Under the pieces are notes generated by a model. It was not told the origin of the DNA. It saw only the letters and a program-made list of their open reading frames with translations, and did no database searches. Shown piece after piece: positions 1-4,972 of a stretch of DNA of 8,643 nucleotides (position 1 is the first letter of the stretch; every line of letters starts with the position of its first letter). Both the position numbers and the translations under genes were made by a program. The DNA is from an uncultured bacterium (GTDB lineage Bacteria > Chloroflexota > Anaerolineae > JACIWP01): the NCBI GenBank assembly GCA_903872005.1, contig CAIQJD010000939.1, positions 1 through 8,643 on the forward strand, given 5' to 3'.

Positions 1-186
1 AACAACTTCGCCATGCTGAACACGCCGCTGACGCTGCAATCCTATCGCAGCCAGTATCGCGGCGGAGCCGTAGTCACGGTGGTGGAATGGGCCATTGCCA
101 TCGGGCCGGAGGGCGGGCCAGCATCGGCCGGCGAGGCGCTGTTGTCGCCCCTCAATGGCGGCTACCTGCCGCTGGTGCTGAGATAG
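1..186 (+). CDS. C-terminal end of an unrecognised, probably exported protein (5' truncated)
   Basis: Frame 1 is open from the first base to a TAG at 184-186, giving 61 residues of a protein whose start lies outside the window. The visible part starts NNFAMLNTPLTLQSY, has a short beta-like stretch (GGAVVTVVEWAIAIG), then a Gly/Ala/Pro-rich segment, and ends GGYLPLVLR. No catalytic motif can be seen. The terminal YLPLVLR resembles a short 'YLPLV' motif I recall in many secreted Chloroflexota proteins, so an extracellular or cell-surface protein is a guess rather than an assignment. It runs in the same direction as the GntR gene, but a long inverted repeat and a strong promoter separate them, so it is probably a different transcription unit. 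The reading frame is well supported; the function is unknown. Confidence 0.7.
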   Translation, partial: NNFAMLNTPLTLQSYRSQYRGGAVVTVVEWAIAIGPEGGPASAGEALLSPLNGGYLPLVLR

Positions 187-215
187 TCTGACGTTCTGAG
201 CGGCGCTCTTTGGAT

Positions 216-270
216 GCCATCGCCCCGGATGGCGGCCTGAGTCATCGGGCCGGCCGTCCGGGGCGATGGC
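216..270. terminator. Long intergenic inverted repeat, possible terminator of the upstream gene
   Basis: GCCATCGCCCCGGA at 216-229 is the exact reverse complement of 257-270. The intervening bases add a further 5-bp pairing (CGGCC 233-237 with GGCCG 252-256) after a 3-base bulge, leaving a loop of about 14 bases. The structure starts 30 bases after the stop codon at 186 and ends 13 bases before the -35 box at 284, so its placement suits termination or insulation. No T-run follows, so it is not a classical intrinsic terminator and could instead be a palindromic repeat element. Confidence 0.5.
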
Positions 271-283
271 GCGCGTTTGGCGC

Positions 284-312
284 TTGACAGGGAGCGCGTT
301 CGCGCCTATAAT
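284..312 (+). promoter_or_regulatory. Consensus sigma70-type promoter of the GntR operon
   Basis: TTGACA at 284-289 and TATAAT at 307-312 match the -35 and -10 consensus exactly and are separated by the optimal 17 bases. Transcription should begin near 319-321, giving a leader of about 45 bases before the ATG at 366. The leader starts immediately before the palindromic operator, so a protein bound there would block the start of transcription. It is the only full-consensus promoter I see in the window. Confidence 0.85.
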
Positions 313-322
313 AAGCTGAAAG

Positions 323-337
323 TGTCCACTGTGGACA
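323..337. promoter_or_regulatory. Palindromic operator, probable site of the GntR regulator
   Basis: TGTCCACTGTGGACA is a perfect 15-base palindrome (two 7-base arms around the central T330). It lies 11 bases after the -10 box and overlaps the predicted transcription start. FadR-subfamily GntR proteins typically bind short palindromes of the form TNGTNNNACNA or close variants, often in their own promoters. The gene 28 bases downstream encodes such a protein, so autorepression is the simplest reading. Binding of this protein to this site is inferred. Confidence 0.75.
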
Positions 338-365
338 ATCCGCGGGATGATAGGCAGGGATACGC

Positions 366-1052
366 ATGGACATTCCTCGTTTGGACGCGGTGAGCGCCGC
401 GCCGCTCTGGCAACAGGTCGCCGGCGTTATCCGCCGCGCCATTCAGAGCGGTCAGTTGCGCCCCGGCGACCGCATCGTCGAAGCGCAACTGGCGCGTCAG
501 CTCGGCATCAGCCGCAATCCCATCCGCGAGGCGCTGCGCCAGCTCCAGCAGCAGGGGTTGCTGGAATATCGGGCCAACGCCGGCGCGGTGGTGGCCCGCA
601 TCGCGCCGGCCGACGCCCAGATGGCCGTGGAAATGCGCGCCCTCCTGGAAGCTCGCGCCGTGCGGCAGTTGCGCGAAGGTAGTCATGCCGCGGCCTTCCT
701 GGCGCTGGATGCCATTGTGGCGCAGATGGGGGCGTTGCCGGCCGATGCGCCCCTGGCGCAGGCCGAGGCCCTCGACAGTCAGTTCCATGACCTGCTGATT
801 TCAGCGTCCCAGAGCGCCATGCTGCGGCGCGTGTGGGAGACGGTAGACCCATATACCTGGATGATCCTCACGGCCTGGCAGCGGCGGGACGCGCAGTATA
901 CGTTGGATTATCGGGAGTTGTACGAGGATCACCGCCGGCTGCTCGATACGCTGCGCGCTGGCGACCTGTCCGCAGCCGTCGCCGCCATCCACGAGCATAT
1001 CCTGCGCTATGTGGACGGCGGAAGTCTTGCAGAGAAGGAGGCCCACCCATGA
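366..1052 (+). CDS. GntR family transcriptional regulator, FadR/FCD subfamily
   Basis: This 228-residue protein is a DNA-binding repressor or activator expected to respond to a small carboxylate. Residues 8-78 form the GntR winged helix: LWQQVAGVIRRAI, then LRPGDRIVEAQLARQLGISR, with the recognition-helix region NPIREALRQLQQQGLL. Residues about 88-218 form the all-helical FCD ligand domain. The usual metal-binding set appears intact: D137 and H141 (DSQFH), H189 (EDHRRL) and H211 (IHEHI). A metal-dependent, organic-acid effector is therefore likely. The start is supported by a Shine-Dalgarno-like AGGGA at 356-360 and by the strong promoter upstream. Its TGA overlaps the next gene's ATG (ATGA), so the two are translationally coupled. 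It probably controls itself and the downstream metabolic genes through the palindrome at 323-337. Family assignment is firm; the effector is unknown. Confidence 0.93.
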   Translation: MDIPRLDAVSAAPLWQQVAGVIRRAIQSGQLRPGDRIVEAQLARQLGISRNPIREALRQLQQQGLLEYRANAGAVVARIAPADAQMAVEMRALLEARAVRQLREGSHAAAFLALDAIVAQMGALPADAPLAQAEALDSQFHDLLISASQSAMLRRVWETVDPYTWMILTAWQRRDAQYTLDYRELYEDHRRLLDTLRAGDLSAAVAAIHEHILRYVDGGSLAEKEAHP

Positions 1053-2236
1053 CCGAAATGACCCCGCGCCAGCGCTTGCTGACGGCCCTGCGGCGCGGTC
1101 AGCCCGACCGCGTGCCCTGTTTCCCCTCGATCATCCGTTGGGTGCGCTATCACTATGGTTGCACCTGCCCGCGCCACCAGTTGCGGCTGGCCGAAGACTT
1201 CGGCCTGGATGCGCTGATCAACTACGGGCAGTATACCTGGCAATCGGTCAGCAATGACTATGTGTACGCGCCCGGCGGCGGCTACAGCTACGCGGCTGCC
1301 GGCCTGTATGGCGACCTGCCGGAGGTGGCCGTCGAGCTGAAAGTCAAGAATGGCGCGGAGCATGTCTGGTTCGAGCGGACGTTCCACACGCCGGCTGGCG
1401 ACCTGCACGACGTGATGCAGTGGTCGCGGCCGAATATCGGCTATGGCGACGGGCCAAACCCGCACCGCGTCGAGCCGTTGGTCAAGGCGCTGGCCGATCT
1501 GCCGGCGCTCAAGTTCCTCTATCCGGCGCCGCGCCGTGACTTGCTGGCTGATTTCCCTCTGGTGAAGGCGGAGATCGGCGCGCGCGGCCTCCTGGCGGCC
1601 ATTGATTGCACCCACGCCGGCAGTTGGGGCATGGAAGTCCTGGGGCCGGAGAATCAGTTGATCGCGTCGGTGACGGAACCGGAACTGCTGGCCGGCGTCT
1701 GCCGGCTGGCAAACGACGTCCACCTGCGGAACCTGCGCGCCCTCCTGGATCTGGGGCTGGAAGCAGTCTACGATAGCTGGTTCCAGTGCGGGCCATCGGT
1801 CGGGTGGTCGCCCAAGACCTACCGGCGCATCTTCCTGCCGCTGGTGCAAGAGTGCGTCGCGTTGGCGCACGAGTATGGGGCGATCTATATCTATCAAGAC
1901 GACGGCAAAATGCGCGACATCTTGCCGCTGGTTGTGGAAGCCGGCGCCGATGTCCTGTCTGGCCTGCAGCCGCCGGAGGTGGGCGATGTGGTGTTGAAAG
2001 AGGCGAAGGCGCTGTATGGCGACAAAGTCACGTTGCTGGGCGGCCTGGACCCGTGCTACACCTTCGACCGGGGCAATCCGGCCCTGGTGCGGGAGGCCGT
2101 GCGGCAGGCCATCGCCGACGCCGGCGCCGGCGGCGGCTATGTCCTGGGCACGGGCGAGGCGATTGACCCGCAGACGCCGGCCGAGAGCATCCATGCGGCC
2201 GTCGCGGCGGCGCGCGAGTTCGGAAGATATTCATAG
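1049..2236 (+). CDS. Uroporphyrinogen decarboxylase (URO-D)-like family protein
   Basis: This is a 395-residue protein of the URO-D/methyltransferase superfamily, a TIM-barrel family that includes heme-pathway decarboxylases and corrinoid methyltransferases such as MtaA. The N-terminus (TPRQRLLTALRRGQPDRVP) and C-terminus (LLGGLDP, then GGGYVLGTGEAID and TPAESIHAAVAAARE) are typical. The start at 1049 is chosen over an in-frame extension back to 833 because AAGGAGG at 1035-1041 sits 7 bases before it and because the family N-terminus begins here. Where methyltransferases carry the zinc motif HxCG, this protein has QDDG at residues 283-286, so Zn-thiolate methyl transfer is unlikely by that route. 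No corrinoid-binding protein lies in the window. Its place in a GntR-controlled operon argues for a catabolic or modification role rather than heme synthesis. Superfamily membership is firm; the reaction is unknown. Confidence 0.85.
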   Translation: MTEMTPRQRLLTALRRGQPDRVPCFPSIIRWVRYHYGCTCPRHQLRLAEDFGLDALINYGQYTWQSVSNDYVYAPGGGYSYAAAGLYGDLPEVAVELKVKNGAEHVWFERTFHTPAGDLHDVMQWSRPNIGYGDGPNPHRVEPLVKALADLPALKFLYPAPRRDLLADFPLVKAEIGARGLLAAIDCTHAGSWGMEVLGPENQLIASVTEPELLAGVCRLANDVHLRNLRALLDLGLEAVYDSWFQCGPSVGWSPKTYRRIFLPLVQECVALAHEYGAIYIYQDDGKMRDILPLVVEAGADVLSGLQPPEVGDVVLKEAKALYGDKVTLLGGLDPCYTFDRGNPALVREAVRQAIADAGAGGGYVLGTGEAIDPQTPAESIHAAVAAAREFGRYS

Positions 2237-2252
2237 CGAAGGAGAAGATACC

Positions 2253-3497
2253 ATGACCAAGTCCAAGAAAGCGTGGCGCTTCGGCGACGAAGAACTCATC
2301 TACATCAAGGAAGTCCTCGATTCCGGCTTCGGGGCGTCCACCAGCGGCAACATGAACCAGCGTCTGGAGCACGCCTTCGCCGGCCGGTTCGGCGTCGGCT
2401 TCGGCATCACCCATGTCAATGGCACGGCGACGATGCACTCGTGCCTGGCGGCCGCCGGCGTGGGCGTCGGCGATGAGGTCATCATCCCGGCCCTCACTGT
2501 GGTGTCTACGGCTTTCGTGACGCTGCACCAGAACGCGGTGCCGGTCTTCGCGGACATTGACCCGCGCACGTTCACCATGGACCCGGCGGACGTGGCGCGC
2601 AAGATCACGCCGCGCACGAAGGCCATCATCCCGGTGGCGCTCTACGGGCAGACCTGCGACATGGATCCGATCATGGCTCTGGCGAAGGAGCATAACCTCG
2701 CTGTGATCGAAGACAACGCGCAGTGTTACCTGGGAACCTACAAGGGCCGGCTGGCCGGCTCCATTGGTCAGATGGCGAGCTTCAGCTTTGAGAATTCCAA
2801 GCATATCAGCACCGGCGACGGCGGCATCGTCATCACCGATGATGAAGTCCTGGCGAAGAAGATTCGCAAGTTTCAGGGCGCCGGCTTCTCCACCATCGAG
2901 GCCGACGAGGGGCGCGTGCGCCTGCGGAAAGACGACTTCCAGAATCCCAACTTCAAGCGGCACGATTCTTTCGGCTGGAACTATCGCCTGCCCGAAGTGG
3001 CGGCCGCAGTGGGTTTGGCGCAACTCGGCCGGCTCGATCATTACGTCTCCATGCGCCATAACATAGCCAGGCTCTTCCTGGAGGCCGTGGATGGCTGCGA
3101 CTACCTCGTCCCGCAATATGTCCCCGAAGGCTACGTCAGCTCCTACTGGACTTTCGCCATGCTCTACGAGGGCGTGGAGGCGCTCGGCGTATCGTGGGAA
3201 GAGTTCCGGCGTAAGTTCATGGAGTTCGGCGGCGACGGCTTCTATGCCGCCTGGCAGGTAACGTATAACGAGCCGGTCATCAAGGAGATGGCGTTCTATG
3301 GCAAGGGTTGCCCGGTGCGCTGCCCGCTGTACGAGGGGCCGCGCGTGGAGTGGGGGCCGGGGTTGTGTCCGGTCGCCGAGAGCGTGCAGCCGAAGTTGAT
3401 GCAGTTGCAGTGCAACTATGGCGACCTGGAAGAGGCCAAAGAGAAGGCTGAGGCGCTGAAGAAGACGATTGCGTTCTACGCCGGCAAGCGGCGTTAG
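2253..3497 (+). CDS. DegT/DnrJ/EryC1/StrS family PLP-dependent aminotransferase
   Basis: This 414-residue fold-type I PLP enzyme is expected to transfer an amino group, usually from Glu or Gln, to a keto-sugar, keto-cyclitol or related ketone. Visible family features are HVNGTATMHSCLAAAGVGVGD near the cofactor phosphate, D154 in VIEDNAQ contacting the pyridine nitrogen, and K183 in ENSKHISTGDGG as the Schiff-base lysine. GAAGGAG at 2238-2244, 8 bases upstream, supports the ATG at 2253 over longer in-frame starts inside the previous gene. The stop of the URO-D-like gene is 16 bases upstream, indicating one operon. The C-terminal part carries an extended, cysteine-containing segment (C353, C357, C372, C387), reminiscent of cyclitol aminotransferases such as those of streptomycin synthesis; this resemblance is from memory. 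Pairing with the later Gfo/Idh/MocA gene recalls known DegT plus dehydrogenase modules that oxidise and then aminate a hydroxyl. Confidence 0.9.
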   Translation: MTKSKKAWRFGDEELIYIKEVLDSGFGASTSGNMNQRLEHAFAGRFGVGFGITHVNGTATMHSCLAAAGVGVGDEVIIPALTVVSTAFVTLHQNAVPVFADIDPRTFTMDPADVARKITPRTKAIIPVALYGQTCDMDPIMALAKEHNLAVIEDNAQCYLGTYKGRLAGSIGQMASFSFENSKHISTGDGGIVITDDEVLAKKIRKFQGAGFSTIEADEGRVRLRKDDFQNPNFKRHDSFGWNYRLPEVAAAVGLAQLGRLDHYVSMRHNIARLFLEAVDGCDYLVPQYVPEGYVSSYWTFAMLYEGVEALGVSWEEFRRKFMEFGGDGFYAAWQVTYNEPVIKEMAFYGKGCPVRCPLYEGPRVEWGPGLCPVAESVQPKLMQLQCNYGDLEEAKEKAEALKKTIAFYAGKRR

Positions 3498-3505
3498 TGT
3501 CCGAA

Positions 3506-3536
3506 GTCCTCACAGGTCTTGGGGACCTGTGAGGAC
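3506..3536. terminator. Perfect 13-bp hairpin downstream of the aminotransferase gene
   Basis: GTCCTCACAGGTC (3506-3518) pairs exactly with GACCTGTGAGGAC (3524-3536) around a TTGGG loop, 8 bases after the DegT stop codon. Its position and strength suggest a transcription end or an mRNA 3' stabiliser for the first three genes. No T-tract follows (next bases CTATGCG). CCGAAGTC at 3501-3508, which overlaps the left arm, also occurs in the hairpin at 7176-7211, so this may be one of a family of intergenic palindromes. Confidence 0.55.
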
Positions 3537-3554
3537 CTATGCGTTTCGACGCGG

Positions 3555-3582
3555 TTGCGCCTCGGCGCTATCCGACTATAAT
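3555..3582 (+). promoter_or_regulatory. Putative promoter of the toxin-antitoxin pair
   Basis: TATAAT at 3577-3582 is a perfect -10 hexamer 23 bases before the antitoxin ATG. The best -35 candidate, TTGCGC at 3555-3560 with a 16-base spacer, matches consensus only in its first three bases. The antitoxin's GGGAGG Shine-Dalgarno lies at 3592-3597. A dedicated promoter fits a self-contained toxin-antitoxin unit. The -10 is convincing and the -35 is weak. Confidence 0.55.
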
Positions 3583-3605
3583 AACTGTAGCGGGAGGCAC
3601 AGCGT

Positions 3606-3854
3606 ATGGAGATTCGCCACTACCGATTTGACCGCATCACGTTGGATCCAGAAAAATGCTTCGGCAAGCCTTGCGTCCGTGGGCTACGCATGCCTATTGC
3701 GTCAATCCTGAGCTATCTCAGTTCTGGAATGACGGTAGATGACGTGCTGAAGGCATGGCCGGAACTAGAGCGTGAGGACATTTTTCAGGCATTGGCCTAT
3801 GCCGCATGGGCTATGCAAGAAAGACTCGTTCTCATCGAAAAGAGCGCCGCCTAG
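3606..3854 (+). CDS. DUF433 family antitoxin
   Basis: This 82-residue protein matches the DUF433 pattern: [21 protein letters not shown] (here RITLDPEK then [10 protein letters not shown]), then [38 protein letters not shown]433 proteins are small helical DNA-binding antitoxins usually encoded just before a DUF5615 PIN-like nuclease, as here. The helix-turn-helix-like core is at about residues 30-70. The start is supported by GGGAGG 8 bases upstream. Its TAG is immediately followed by the toxin ATG, a layout typical of coupled toxin-antitoxin synthesis. The product is expected to neutralise the toxin and to repress the promoter at 3555-3582. The base composition is visibly less GC-rich than the flanking genes and contains no GCCGGC hexamer, which fits acquisition by transfer. 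Confidence 0.88.
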   Translation: MEIRHYRFDRITLDPEKCFGKPCVRGLRMPIASILSYLSSGMTVDDVLKAWPELEREDIFQALAYAAWAMQERLVLIEKSAA

Positions 3855-4229
3855 ATGAAGTTCCTGTTGAACATGAATCTGCCGCGCGAATTGGGCCAGA
3901 GCTTGGCCGCTGAAGGACACGTCTGCCGCCATGCCGGCGACATCGGGATGGCCCGATCCAGCGCCGCGGATATCATTATGGAGGCCAGGGGCAACCGGGA
4001 AACCATCCTCACACACGATCTGGACTACGGCCACCTGCTGGCTTTTTCGGGCGTGCAGACGCCTTCGGTGATCATCCTGCGCTTGCGCAACGCTCACCCG
4101 CGCAACTTGCTCAGGCGTATCATGAGCGCCTGGTCTGAGATCGAAGATGCTGCGCAGACCGGCGCCATCGTCGTCATTGAAGATGCGGCCACGCGTATCC
4201 GCCTACTCCCTGTAGACGCATCCAAGTGA
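3855..4229 (+). CDS. DUF5615 family PIN-like toxin, with an Asp-to-Asn change in the first active-site position
   Basis: This is a 124-residue PIN-like (Mut7-C-related) protein, the toxin partner of DUF433 antitoxins and a presumed metal-dependent RNase. It shows the family order: an N-terminal strand (MKFLLNMNLPREL), GHVCRHAGDIGMARSSAADIIMEA, the acidic THDLDYGHLLAFSG and the PSVIILRLRN strand. In most relatives the first strand reads LLDxNL, and that Asp is a predicted metal ligand. Here it is Asn6 (codon AAC at 3870-3872), one transition from GAC. D49 and the acidic DLD near residue 55 to 57 region remain, so activity may be lowered or lost rather than certainly absent. The gene starts directly at the antitoxin stop without a clear ribosome site of its own, so it probably relies on translational coupling. 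Family is firm; activity is uncertain. Confidence 0.85.
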   Translation: MKFLLNMNLPRELGQSLAAEGHVCRHAGDIGMARSSAADIIMEARGNRETILTHDLDYGHLLAFSGVQTPSVIILRLRNAHPRNLLRRIMSAWSEIEDAAQTGAIVVIEDAATRIRLLPVDASK

Positions 4230-4233
4230 TACA

Positions 4234-4929
4234 ATGGACATAGATCAGGTCCTCTCTCAACTGCGTGCCCAGGCGAACCCGGCCACTGTCGCCGGCATGG
4301 CGCGCTACGGCATCAATCCCGCCGGCACGCTGGGCCTCTCCATCCCGGCGCTGCGCCAGATGGCGAAGGAGATCGGGCGCGACCACGCCCTGGCCGGCCA
4401 GCTCTGGGCGACCGGCATCCATGAGGCGCGCATCCTGGCCGCCTTCGTGGATGATCCGCAGCAGGTCACCGAGGCGCAGATGGAGCGGTGGGTCGCCGAC
4501 TTCGATTCGTGGGATGTGTGCGATCAGGTCTGCTGCAACCTCTTCGACCGGCTGGGCGCGCTGGCCTATCGCAAGGCGCCCGAATGGGCCGGCCGGCCCG
4601 AAGAGTTCGTGCGACGCGCCGGCTTCGCTCTCATCGCGGCGCTGGCCTGGCATGACAAGCAGGCATCGGACGAGGCCCTGGCCCAATTCTTGCCGGTCAT
4701 CCAAAAGGGCGCGACGGATAACCGCAACTACGTCAAGAAGGCGGTCAGTTGGGCGCTGCGCCACATCGGCAAGCGCAACCCGCCGCTCAACCGGCTGGCG
4801 ATTCAGACGGCCGAGGAGCTACGCCGGCTCGATGCGCCGGCGGCGCGCTGGCTCGCCAGCGAGGCGCTGCGCGAGCTGACCGGGCCGGCCGTGCAGGGCA
4901 AGTGGGCCGGCGCTATATCCGAAAGCTGA
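4234..4929 (+). CDS. DNA alkylation repair protein, AlkD-type HEAT-repeat family
   Basis: This 231-residue all-helical protein belongs to the DNA alkylation repair family (AlkC/AlkD group), DNA glycosylases that remove bulky or cationic alkylpurines. Diagnostic segments are MARYGI near residue 22, LGLSIPALRQMAKEIG, LAGQLWATGIHEARILAAF, WVADFDSWDVCDQVC (residues 86-100), FVRRAGFALIA (125-135) and NYVKKAVSWALRHIGKRN (165-182). W93 and D97 keep the W-x3-D spacing of the AlkD W109/D113 pair, and R127/R128 could supply the active-site arginine. These alignments are from memory. The length is normal for the family. It begins 4 bases after the toxin stop, with no clear Shine-Dalgarno, so it may be co-transcribed and reinitiated from the toxin mRNA. 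Its composition resembles the host genes more than the toxin pair. It has no evident link to the metabolic genes on either side. Confidence 0.9.
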   Translation: MDIDQVLSQLRAQANPATVAGMARYGINPAGTLGLSIPALRQMAKEIGRDHALAGQLWATGIHEARILAAFVDDPQQVTEAQMERWVADFDSWDVCDQVCCNLFDRLGALAYRKAPEWAGRPEEFVRRAGFALIAALAWHDKQASDEALAQFLPVIQKGATDNRNYVKKAVSWALRHIGKRNPPLNRLAIQTAEELRRLDAPAARWLASEALRELTGPAVQGKWAGAISES

Positions 4930-4948
4930 TCGCTGAAAGCTGATTGCC
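4921..4948 (+). repeat. 14-base imperfect tandem repeat across the alkylation-repair stop codon
   Basis: GAAAGCTGATCGCT (4921-4934) is followed directly by GAAAGCTGATTGCC (4935-4948), 12 of 14 bases identical, and then by a partial third unit GACTGC. The TGA of the repair gene lies in the first unit, which also encodes its last residues. The unit resembles simple CTGAT-rich intergenic repeats of bacterial genomes and probably arose by slippage or at a junction. Confidence 0.6.
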
Positions 4949-4972
4949 GACTGCTCACATAGGAGGCGCAAC

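Noticed and set aside
833..1048. N-terminal extension of the URO-D-like gene
   Set aside because: It lies wholly inside the GntR gene in another frame; the family N-terminus and a strong Shine-Dalgarno both point to 1049.
1007..2194. Long minus-strand open frame opposite the URO-D-like gene, and similar long antisense frames at 2028-3116, 5144-6019 and 5899-7098
   Set aside because: They lie opposite convincing family members, show Arg/Gln/His-rich composition typical of antisense translation of high-GC genes, and match no family I recognise.
2016..2252. N-terminal extension of the aminotransferase
   Set aside because: Arg/Pro-rich shadow sequence inside the URO-D-like gene; GAAGGAG at 2238-2244 supports 2253.
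3498..3605. Attachment site or terminal inverted repeats for a mobile element around the toxin-antitoxin block
   Set aside because: No matching direct or inverted repeat was found at the right side of the block, and there is no integrase or transposase in the window.
3469..3711. 80-residue frame spanning the aminotransferase end, hairpin and antitoxin start
   Set aside because: Crosses two real genes in a different frame with no ribosome site or recognisable content.
4230..4235. TACAAT as a -10 box for the alkylation-repair gene
   Set aside because: It overlaps the start codon itself, so any transcript would start inside the gene; no -35 is evident.
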